Assembly: GCA_021160625.1 (NCBI GenBank)
Contig: JAGHCE010000023.1
Coordinates: 1 to 13,828, forward strand
Length of the DNA: 13,828 bases
Direction of reading: 5' to 3'
Origin: Planctomycetota bacterium
Lineage (GTDB): Bacteria > Planctomycetota > DG-23 > SLPQ01
The notes beneath the pieces are model-generated. The model was given only the letters and a program-made list of their open reading frames with translations. It had not been told where the DNA came from and made no database searches. The translations under genes and the position numbers were made by a program. The stretch's first letter is position 1, and every line of letters begins with the position of its first letter. Positions 1 to 5,813 of the stretch are shown piece after piece.

Positions 1-38
1 GGCCTACGGCCTCAGCCGCGTTCCCCCCGCCTCAAACT

Positions 39-81
39 GTATACCATGTCGTGGCACAACTTGTAAACCATGTCATGGCAC
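39..81. repeat. Two-copy 19-nt direct repeat upstream of lpxK
   Basis: Positions 39-57 and 63-81 carry nearly the same 19-mer, GTATACCATGTCGTGGCAC and GTAAACCATGTCATGGCAC, differing at 2 of 19 positions with a 24-bp period. The GTGGCAC core appears again at 112-118, and its reverse complement GTGCCAC at 9515-9521 in the gap before ligA. This suggests debris of a dispersed repeat family rather than a specific operator, although tandem copies just upstream of an operon could also be a regulator-binding site. Confidence 0.6.
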
Positions 82-111
82 TTGACAATGCCTCGCCCCT
101 ACGGAGGCAAT
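82..111 (+). promoter_or_regulatory. Weak candidate promoter for the lpxK operon
   Basis: A perfect TTGACA hexamer lies at 82-87, directly after the second direct-repeat copy. The best -10 at a usable distance is GGCAAT at 106-111 (18-bp spacer), which matches only 3 of 6 consensus positions. The -35 makes it worth noting as the only promoter-like signal before lpxK, but the poor -10 keeps it tentative. The real promoter could lie upstream of the window. Confidence 0.2.
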
Positions 112-138
112 GTGGCACTGGCGGCTTGTCCACCAGTG
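89..138 (+). repeat. Pair of imperfect hairpins before lpxK
   Basis: TGCCTC at 89-94 pairs with GAGGCA at 104-109 (6 bp, 9-nt loop). CACTGG at 116-121 pairs with CCAGTG at 133-138, with two further G-C pairs inside a C-A mismatch. The second hairpin ends exactly where the lpxK Shine-Dalgarno GGAGGAG (138-144) begins, so it could influence translation. Their loops and flanks (GCCCCTACG at 95-103, again at 9496-9504) match the style of the palindromic repeats before ligA. Confidence 0.5.
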
Positions 139-149
139 GAGGAGTCGGG

Positions 150-1229
150 ATGTCCAGGCGGGAGAAGATTGATCGCTGGTGGCGGCGGACCATCGCCGCC
201 GATAAGGTAGGCGTTGTCGGCGCCGTTGCGCGCGGGGGCCTTTTCGCGGGTACGCTTCCGTTTGAGGCCGTGGCGCGCCTCAGGAACCTCTTCTACGACC
301 GGGGCCTTCTCCCGGTGCTTACGCCGCCTGTGCCGGTTGTAAGTTTCGGCAACCTCACCGTCGGCGGCACCGGCAAGACGCCCGCCGTCATCTGGTGCGC
401 TCGTTACCTTCGCGAGAAGGGCCTCAAACCCGGCATAGCGAGCCGAGGCTACAATCCGGGCGCCGAAGACGCCGCGCTGGCCAACGATGAGGCGGGTGTC
501 ATTTCTGAGGCCGCGCCCGACATCCCCCAGGTCCGGAATGCGGACCGGGCTGTCGCGGCGGCCTCCCTCGTCAGGGACCACGGTGCCAACGTGGTGCTGC
601 TCGACGACGGCTTCCAGCACCGCCGCCTGCACAGGACGCTCGACTTTCTCCTCGTCGATGCCTTGAGCCCCTTTGGTCTGGGCTATATGCTTCCCAGGGG
701 CCTTCTTCGTGAGCCGCTCTCATCGCTTCGCCGGGCGACCTGCATCATCGTCACGCGGTCGAACCTTGTTTCGAGCGACGCGCTCGTCGGTATCCGGCGC
801 CGGATATGGGATATTGATGAGGGGATCAAGTTCGCCGAGGCCGTTCACCGTCCGACTCTGCTGGCGACCAGTGCCGGCGAGGAGGCTCCGGAAACATTGC
901 AGGGCAGGCGTGTCTTCGCCTTTTGCGGGATTGCCAATCCTTATTCCTTTCTCGCCACGCTCACCAACCTCGGCGCCGACGTCGTAGGCATTCGGTCCTT
1001 CGACGACCATCACGCGTACACTGATGACGACCTGAAGACGGTTTTTTCGCAAGGCTCGGCTCGCGGCGCGGATATGGTCGTCACGACGCAGAAGGACCGC
1101 GTCAAGTGCGGCTGGCAGGAGGGGCGGGATATACCGCTGGGCGAGCTGCGCGTGGAGTTCGAGATTGTACGCGGCCGGCAGACGGTCGAGAGCGCTCTTG
1201 ATTTCCTTGCATCGGGTATCCAGGGGTGA
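150..1229 (+). CDS. lpxK: Tetraacyldisaccharide 4'-kinase (LpxK)
   Basis: LpxK phosphorylates the 4' position of the lipid A disaccharide with ATP at the inner membrane, the sixth step of lipid A synthesis. The 359-residue product has the family Walker A, GNLTVGGTGKTP (about residues 67-78), the conserved DDGFQHRRL block followed by a second acidic segment (LDFLLVDA), the RGLLREPLSSLRRA segment and a C-terminal TTQKDRVK that matches the family TEKD motif. Length is slightly above the usual 320-350. I chose ATG 150 because GGAGGAG at 138-144 sits 5 nt upstream and MSRREK begins a normal LpxK N-terminus. The frame stays open back to GTG 51, but that stretch is low-complexity repeat sequence. 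It is the first gene of the operon, and its TGA overlaps the next gene's GTG by 4 nt. Family assignment is firm. Confidence 0.95.
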   Translation: MSRREKIDRWWRRTIAADKVGVVGAVARGGLFAGTLPFEAVARLRNLFYDRGLLPVLTPPVPVVSFGNLTVGGTGKTPAVIWCARYLREKGLKPGIASRGYNPGAEDAALANDEAGVISEAAPDIPQVRNADRAVAAASLVRDHGANVVLLDDGFQHRRLHRTLDFLLVDALSPFGLGYMLPRGLLREPLSSLRRATCIIVTRSNLVSSDALVGIRRRIWDIDEGIKFAEAVHRPTLLATSAGEEAPETLQGRRVFAFCGIANPYSFLATLTNLGADVVGIRSFDDHHAYTDDDLKTVFSQGSARGADMVVTTQKDRVKCGWQEGRDIPLGELRVEFEIVRGRQTVESALDFLASGIQG

Positions 1230-2143
1230 CGCAGGTTTCCCTTAAGGAGAGCCTCGAATATCTTGCGCTGCGGGTTGCGGCGGGGGAGCTGCTGAAGCTG
1301 CCTCCACGGACGGCGATGTCGGTGTGTGAGGGGACGGGGCTTTTGGCGTACCGGGTGCTCGCGGGGCGCACGCGCGTGGGGCGCGAAAACCTGGCTGCGG
1401 CCTTTCCCCAGCTCGGCGCCGGCGAGGTCGAACGCCTTTTGAAGCGCGTTTATGCAAATCTTTTTCGTCTTGCGGGCGAGATCTTTTACCTGCGCCGGCT
1501 CGTTACCGCCGCCAACTGGCGGGATTACGTCGAGATAGAGAACGGAGAACGGGCGCTTGACGTGTTCCTCGAAGGCCGAGGGGGCATACTCATTTCGGCG
1601 CACCTGGGCAACTGGGAACTCCTCAGCCACGTCCTCACCTGGCTCGGATTACCGTCGCAGATGCTGGCCCGGCCCCTTGACAATCCGCTTCTGGACAGGT
1701 ATATCCTTGGGCTGCGGGAATCGGGTCTGCAGCGGGTGATCCTGAAGCGAGGCTCCGGCGGCAGGGTAGAGCGGATTCTCGAAGACGGCGGCTTTATCTC
1801 GGTGCTGGTTGACCAGAACGCCGACCGCAAGGGTGCGTTCGTGCCGTTTCTGGGGCGGCTTGCAAGCACTTGGCGCTCGCCGGCGATTCTTTCGCAGAAG
1901 ACGGGAGCGCCGATTGTGCCGGGTTGCTGCGTGCGCACAGGTGAGGGGATGAAGTTCAAGGTCATTGTAGGCGAGCCGATTTACCCGAGGGAGACCGCCG
2001 ACGTTAGCGCGGAGACATTGAGGATTACGGGCGAGTTCACGCGGCTCCTGGAAAAGTGGGTGAGGACCTACCCCGAGCAGTATCTGTGGCTCCACCGGCG
2101 CTGGAAGACTCTTCCCGGGCCGAGAAGCTTGGTGGCATCCTGA
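1226..2143 (+). CDS. Lipid A biosynthesis acyltransferase (LpxL/HtrB family)
   Basis: This 305-residue protein belongs to the LPLAT/HtrB family, which transfers a secondary acyl chain from acyl-ACP to lipid A at the inner membrane. The catalytic HX4E box is visible as H126-L-G-N-W-E131 in the segment GGILISAHLGNWELLSHV. Further family blocks are DQNADRKGAFVPFLGRLAST (starting at D196), the TGAPIVPGCCVR strand and the C-terminal PEQYLWLHRRWKT signature. Length fits the family. The start is GTG 1226, which overlaps the lpxK stop as GTGA, a typical translational coupling arrangement. No clear N-terminal membrane helix is seen, unlike many LpxL proteins, so attachment may be peripheral. Whether it is the laurate (LpxL) or myristate (LpxM) type cannot be told from sequence, so I give no symbol. 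Confidence 0.9.
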   Translation: MTQVSLKESLEYLALRVAAGELLKLPPRTAMSVCEGTGLLAYRVLAGRTRVGRENLAAAFPQLGAGEVERLLKRVYANLFRLAGEIFYLRRLVTAANWRDYVEIENGERALDVFLEGRGGILISAHLGNWELLSHVLTWLGLPSQMLARPLDNPLLDRYILGLRESGLQRVILKRGSGGRVERILEDGGFISVLVDQNADRKGAFVPFLGRLASTWRSPAILSQKTGAPIVPGCCVRTGEGMKFKVIVGEPIYPRETADVSAETLRITGEFTRLLEKWVRTYPEQYLWLHRRWKTLPGPRSLVAS

Positions 2144-2153
2144 GGGCAATGAC

Positions 2154-3086
2154 TTGAAAGACGACAATCTTGACATAAACCGCCTTAAGACCTACTCCAT
2201 CCGCGAGCGCCGCAGCCTCGTCGATTGCAAGGACTTCGCCTCACTGCCCGAGCCGGGCGCCTCGGTTGACGAGTTTGTCGCCAGCCTGCCCGGCATCCTC
2301 GCCGGAAAGGACTTCAAGGAGCTCACCAGCCGCCTGCGCGGAATCGCCGCTGCGGGTAGCCCGATAGTTTTTGCTATGGGCGCGCACGTGATAAAGTGCG
2401 GCCTCTCGCCGGTCGTGATAGACCTTATGAAGCGGGGCATCGTGACGGCCATTGCGCTGAACGGCGCCTGCGCTATCCATGACTACGAGATAGCGCTAAT
2501 CGGCCGCACGAGCGAAGACGTCACCGAGGCGCTGCCTGAGGGGCGCTTCGGGATGGCTCGTGAGACCGCCGTGGCCCTGGCGCAGGCGGCCAGCACCGCG
2601 CGCGAAAAGGGCGCCGGTCTCGGGCGCAGCTTGGGTGAACTCATTATCGCACAAGACCTGCCGCAGCGCGGCTACAGCCTTTTCGCCGCCGCGGCCGAGC
2701 TCGGCGTCCCGGCAACCGTCCACGTCGCCATCGGCACGGACGTCGTCCATATGCATCCTGAGGCCGACGGCGCGGACATTGGTGCGGCGTCGCTGGAAGA
2801 CTTTCGCATCGCCTGCGGCGTTGTGGCCGGGCTGTCAAAGGGTGCCTGGATCAACATAGGAAGTGCAGTACTGCTGCCGGAAGTCTTCCTGAAGGCGGTT
2901 TCCGTCGCCAGGAACCTCGGCGCGGACCTCGACGGCCTTGTGACCGCCAACCTCGATATGTTCGACCTCTACCGTCCACGCACCAACGTCGTCAATCGCC
3001 CGTCGGCGAAGGGCTACCAAGTTATCGGCCGCCACGAGATTATGCTGCCGCTTTTGAGGATGGCTCTTATCAGCCCCACGACTTAG
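2154..3086 (+). CDS. Deoxyhypusine-synthase-like conserved protein of unknown function
   Basis: The product has 310 residues. It resembles, distantly, the NAD-binding fold of deoxyhypusine synthase: a strand-helix-strand pattern around SPIVFAMGAHVIKCGLSPVVIDLMKRGIVTAIALNG, then the NGACAIHDYEIAL block (N103 to L115), comparable to the family's G-A-x-x-x-HD motif. Downstream come VVHMHPEADGADIG (H199, H201) and NIGSAVLLPEVFLKA (from N234), which look conserved. I do not see the tryptophan-glycine-lysine motif carrying the catalytic lysine of true deoxyhypusine synthases, so spermidine transfer to eIF5A is unlikely; a bacterium would also lack that substrate. The start is TTG 2154 with GAGGG at 2142-2146; ATG 2149 hits a stop at once. 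It lies 10 nt after the acyltransferase and 31 nt before hldE, so it is probably co-transcribed with LPS genes. Real gene: confident. Family link: moderate. Function: unknown. Confidence 0.8.
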   Translation: MKDDNLDINRLKTYSIRERRSLVDCKDFASLPEPGASVDEFVASLPGILAGKDFKELTSRLRGIAAAGSPIVFAMGAHVIKCGLSPVVIDLMKRGIVTAIALNGACAIHDYEIALIGRTSEDVTEALPEGRFGMARETAVALAQAASTAREKGAGLGRSLGELIIAQDLPQRGYSLFAAAAELGVPATVHVAIGTDVVHMHPEADGADIGAASLEDFRIACGVVAGLSKGAWINIGSAVLLPEVFLKAVSVARNLGADLDGLVTANLDMFDLYRPRTNVVNRPSAKGYQVIGRHEIMLPLLRMALISPTT

Positions 3087-3106
3087 AGCCTGTCCGGATA
3101 GGCTCT
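3085..3106 (+). promoter_or_regulatory. Stem-loop abutting the hldE Shine-Dalgarno
   Basis: AGAGCCT at 3085-3091 pairs perfectly with AGGCTCT at 3100-3106 around an 8-nt loop. The left arm starts inside the preceding TAG stop (3084-3086), and the right arm ends 1 nt before the AGGAGG Shine-Dalgarno (3108-3113) of hldE. There is no T-run, so it is not an intrinsic terminator. It could tune hldE initiation or protect mRNA; this is inference from position only. Confidence 0.5.
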
Positions 3107-3117
3107 TAGGAGGAGAA

Positions 3118-4608
3118 GTGTATACGCAGCTCTTGAGTCTTTTGGAAAAGGCCGCCACGCCCACGATCGGCGTCGTGGGGGACCTGATGCTCGACCGGTA
3201 TCTCTGGGGCGTTGCCGAGCGCGTGAGCCCTGAGGCGCCGGTGCCGATAGTTGAGATCGACCACTCGAAGACATACACGACGGTCGGCGGTGCGGGCTCG
3301 GTGATGCGCGACCTGGCGGCGCTGGGCGCCGAGGTGTGGGCCGCCGGCGTTATCGGGGAAGACGCCGCCGGAGAAAACATCGTCACGGATCTCGAGGCCG
3401 ACGGCATCGAGACCTCGCTTGTGATAAGAGACGCATCCCGCCCCACGACGCTAAAGACCCGTGTCCTTTCGAGGAGCCAGCATCTCCTGCGCATCGACGA
3501 GGAGGAACGCCGACCCCTTGAAGCCGGTGACGTCGAGGCCCTGACGGCCGGCATCGCCCGGAGGCTTGCAGCAACAGACCTTGTCATCCTCTCCGATTAT
3601 GACAAGGGTGTGCTCTCGGGTAATCTCATCTCGGCCGTGGCCGCCGCCGCGCGCAAGGCCGGCAAATCCGTCTGGGCCGACCCGGCCAGAGGAAGGGACT
3701 TTCGCGATTTCAGCGGCGTGAGGGCCGTCACGCCCAACCGCAGGGAGACCGAGGAGGCCACCGGCTTTGCTATTCCCGCCGCCACCGCCCCCGAGCGCCA
3801 AGCGAAATGGCTCATCGACAATCTCGGTCTCGAGCTGGCGGTGATAACCCTCGACAGGGAAGGCATATATTACAGGACGGCCTCCGGCGAAGGCAGCCTC
3901 ATTGCGGCAAAGCCCCGCGCCGCTTACGACGTCACCGGGGCGGGGGATATGGTCATAGCGGCGGCGGCATTTGCGGTTGCCTGCGGTATGGCGCTTCCGG
4001 AAGCGCTCTCGCTGGCCAACTTCGCCGCCGGGATGGAGGTTGAAAAGGTAGGCGCCGTGCCTATCGAGCGCAGGGCGATTGTCCGCCGACTCCAGGCCGA
4101 GGCCCACATCACGTCGGAGAAGGTCCTGGAAATCGGGGAGTTGCTGCCGCTTCTCGAGAATCACCGCCGTCGCGGCGACGAGATCGTCTTCACGAACGGT
4201 TGCTTTGATGTGATTCATCCGGGGCACGTGAAGTTCCTCCAGTTTGCCCGCAGGCAGGGGGACCTTTTGGTAGTGGGGGCAAACAGCGACCAGAGCGTGC
4301 GCGCTCTCAAGGGCGAAGGCCGCCCGGTATTCACGCAAGACGAACGGGCGACGGTACTTGCGGCGCTGGAGGCGGTTGATTACGTGATAATCTTTGATGA
4401 GGAGACGCCTGCGGCATTGATAAAGAAGGTGCAACCGGATATCCTTGTAAAGGGCGAGGACTGGCGCGAGAAGGGCGTGGTCGGCCGGGAAACGGTCGAG
4501 GGGCGCGGCGGCCGGGTGATCCTGGCGCCGCTCGTGGAGGGCCAGTCGACGACCGGCGCGATCGAGCGCATATTGAAGGCGCATAGGGGAGGGGCGGGAA
4601 TTGAATGA
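3118..4608 (+). CDS. hldE: Bifunctional heptose-7-phosphate kinase / heptose-1-phosphate adenylyltransferase (HldE)
   Basis: HldE phosphorylates D-glycero-beta-D-manno-heptose 7-phosphate at C1 and later adenylylates heptose-1-phosphate to ADP-heptose in the cytosol. The 496 residues split into an N-terminal PfkB/ribokinase domain (about 1-325) and a C-terminal nucleotidyltransferase domain (about 355-490). The kinase part shows VVGDLMLDRYLWG, SPEAPVP, LLRIDEE, SDYDKG (D160-G164), TPNRRE and the catalytic VTGAGD (D277). The transferase part shows TNGCFD, the HPGH motif (H367-H370), LKGEGRPV, DILVKGEDW and a C-terminal QSTTGAIERI. Length is close to E. coli HldE. One oddity is that the usual GGAANVAxN sugar-binding signature reads GGAGSVMRD (57-65). 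The start is GTG 3118 with AGGAGG only 4 nt upstream. It overlaps gmhA by 8 nt. Confidence 0.95.
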   Translation: MYTQLLSLLEKAATPTIGVVGDLMLDRYLWGVAERVSPEAPVPIVEIDHSKTYTTVGGAGSVMRDLAALGAEVWAAGVIGEDAAGENIVTDLEADGIETSLVIRDASRPTTLKTRVLSRSQHLLRIDEEERRPLEAGDVEALTAGIARRLAATDLVILSDYDKGVLSGNLISAVAAAARKAGKSVWADPARGRDFRDFSGVRAVTPNRRETEEATGFAIPAATAPERQAKWLIDNLGLELAVITLDREGIYYRTASGEGSLIAAKPRAAYDVTGAGDMVIAAAAFAVACGMALPEALSLANFAAGMEVEKVGAVPIERRAIVRRLQAEAHITSEKVLEIGELLPLLENHRRRGDEIVFTNGCFDVIHPGHVKFLQFARRQGDLLVVGANSDQSVRALKGEGRPVFTQDERATVLAALEAVDYVIIFDEETPAALIKKVQPDILVKGEDWREKGVVGRETVEGRGGRVILAPLVEGQSTTGAIERILKAHRGGAGIE

Positions 4609-5182
4609 TATCGAACGGTGGTTGAGAGACAGTTCAAAGGTCAAGATCGAGCTCGCCGAGACCCAGAGCGATCTCATCCACGAGACGGGCGCGCGGATAG
4701 CGCGGGCCTTAGCCGAAGGGCGAAAGCTGTATCTTTTCGGGAACGGCGGCTCTGCAGGCGACGCCCAGCACATCGCCGCGGAGCTCATCAACCGTTTCCT
4801 GCTTGACCGTGGGCCGCTGCCGGCGATTGCTCTGACCACGAACGCGTCCGTGGTGACCTCGGTGGCAAACGACTACGGCTTCACGGAGATATTTTCAAAG
4901 CAGATTGCCGCGCTCGTGAGGGAAGGCGACATTGCCTGGGGGCTTTCGACATCGGGCAACAGCCCGAACGTCGTGGCGGCGCTCAGGCTTGCAAGGGAGA
5001 TGGGGGCGGTCACCGTGGGCCTTACCGGCAAGACCGGCGGTGCGATGAAGGAGTACTGCGACTACTGTATTTGCGTGCCGTCCGAGATGACGCCCTTTAT
5101 CCAGGAGTCCCATATCGCAGTGGGGCACGCTGTGTGTGACCTTATCGAGCGGACGATTTTTGAAGGTTCACACGAGATTTGA
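4601..5182 (+). CDS. gmhA: Sedoheptulose-7-phosphate isomerase (GmhA)
   Basis: GmhA converts sedoheptulose-7-phosphate to D-glycero-D-manno-heptose-7-phosphate, the first committed step to ADP-heptose, and supplies the substrate of the HldE encoded just upstream. The 193-residue SIS-domain protein shows FGNGGSAGDAQHIAAEL (phosphate loop; H57 and E61 as zinc/active-site residues), LSTSGNSPNVVAAL, GLTGKTGG, and the C-terminal QESHIAVGH, where Q168 and H176 match E. coli Q172 and H180. The residue before IQE is phenylalanine (TPFIQ) where homologs usually have arginine (for example TARIQ), a possible variation in the active-site wall. The start is TTG 4601 with GGGGAGG at 4586-4592; ATG 4605 is out of frame. 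It overlaps hldE by 8 nt. Confidence 0.95.
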   Translation: MNDIERWLRDSSKVKIELAETQSDLIHETGARIARALAEGRKLYLFGNGGSAGDAQHIAAELINRFLLDRGPLPAIALTTNASVVTSVANDYGFTEIFSKQIAALVREGDIAWGLSTSGNSPNVVAALRLAREMGAVTVGLTGKTGGAMKEYCDYCICVPSEMTPFIQESHIAVGHAVCDLIERTIFEGSHEI

Positions 5183-5210
5183 GCACAGGCAACACGTATG
5201 GAGAGAAAAA

Positions 5211-5405
5211 ATGGCTGAGATGAAGCCGTGTTTCGGAAGAGATCTGGCGGTCAGGTTCGGGGCCGGCACGACGCCTATCGGTGAGGACCCTAAGACGACC
5301 AGGCTCGAGTGCTACAACTGCCCTGACCTGGAGCGCTGTGCCATCGTTGTTGGATTGACGCTGCAGCTTCGCCAGCAGCGCAGGGAGGACAAGAAAATCA
5401 AGTGA
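5211..5405 (+). CDS. Small four-cysteine protein, unknown function
   Basis: This gene encodes a 64-residue protein that I do not recognise. It has four cysteines, C7, C34, C37 and C43, in a C-x26-C-x2-C-x5-C layout (LECYNCPDLERC), which could hold a zinc ion or an iron-sulfur cluster. A basic, glutamine-rich C-terminal tail (LQLRQQRREDKKIK) follows. There is no signal peptide or membrane helix. The start is ATG 5211, preceded by GGAGAG at 5201-5206; the frame is open further upstream, but that would overlap gmhA. ATG 5198 runs into a stop after six codons. Its TGA overlaps the GTG start of the next gene (GTGA, 5402-5405), so the two are probably translationally coupled and may work together. 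Real gene: likely. Function: unknown. Confidence 0.75.
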   Translation: MAEMKPCFGRDLAVRFGAGTTPIGEDPKTTRLECYNCPDLERCAIVVGLTLQLRQQRREDKKIK

Positions 5406-5803
5406 GCGACCAGGAAACCCCCAATATGCACAAGTGCTTTCGCTGTGGGAAGGCCGTTTCCGAGGAGGACGTTGCTTCGGGTAAGGCGTACCTGCGTGAC
5501 GGGTACTACGTTTGCCCGGAATGCCTCGAAAAGATAAGGCAGGACGCCCGGCACGACGAGATGGACACGGTGAAATCCCAGCTGGCCGCCATCACGGCGG
5601 AGCTGCGAAACATCAGCCAGCATCTTCACTATGAGGAGTTTTCCTGGCTGTACGTCCTCGGCGGCGGTCTGCAGGTGCTGGTGCTATTTTTCCTCTACAG
5701 GGCCTATGGCGCCGCCGGCGCCGACAAAGTCCAAACGTTGCTCTCGGCCGTCGTGCTGCAGCTGATGACGATAACGGCATTTGTCGTCGGTAAGCTCAAA
5801 TAG
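5402..5803 (+). CDS. Zinc-ribbon protein with coiled coil and two membrane helices
   Basis: The 133-residue product starts with a CxxC...CxxC zinc ribbon (C12, C15, C38, C41), continues with a polar helical linker (about 43-76, heptad-like, EMDTVKSQLAAITAELRNI) and ends with two hydrophobic helices (about 82-100 and 110-130). The predicted topology is a cytosolic metal-binding head on a membrane anchor, with the C-terminus cytosolic as well. I do not recognise a named family. The start is GTG 5402, with GGGAGGA at 5383-5389 and a 4-nt overlap with the upstream gene; ATG 5426 (codon 9) is an alternative without a clear ribosome site. It sits between gmhA and the radical SAM gene. A role as a membrane adaptor for the four-cysteine protein or the LPS enzymes is speculation. 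Confidence 0.8.
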   Translation: MSDQETPNMHKCFRCGKAVSEEDVASGKAYLRDGYYVCPECLEKIRQDARHDEMDTVKSQLAAITAELRNISQHLHYEEFSWLYVLGGGLQVLVLFFLYRAYGAAGADKVQTLLSAVVLQLMTITAFVVGKLK

Positions 5804-5813
5804 AGGTCTTCCT

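Noticed and set aside
51..149. 33-codon N-terminal extension of lpxK from GTG 51
   Set aside because: It runs through direct repeats and hairpins, while ATG 150 has a strong GGAGGAG five bases upstream and gives a typical LpxK start.
3085..3106. Stem-loop before hldE as a transcription terminator
   Set aside because: No T-run follows the stem, and the downstream genes are tightly coupled to the same operon.
3451..4839. Long antisense open frame (462 codons) opposite hldE/gmhA
   Set aside because: It lies opposite well-supported coding sequence, is rich in Arg/Pro/His/Ala as expected for a shadow frame in high-GC DNA, and has no recognisable domain. The same holds for the long antisense frames at 5892-7019, 7439-8440 and 8310-9467.
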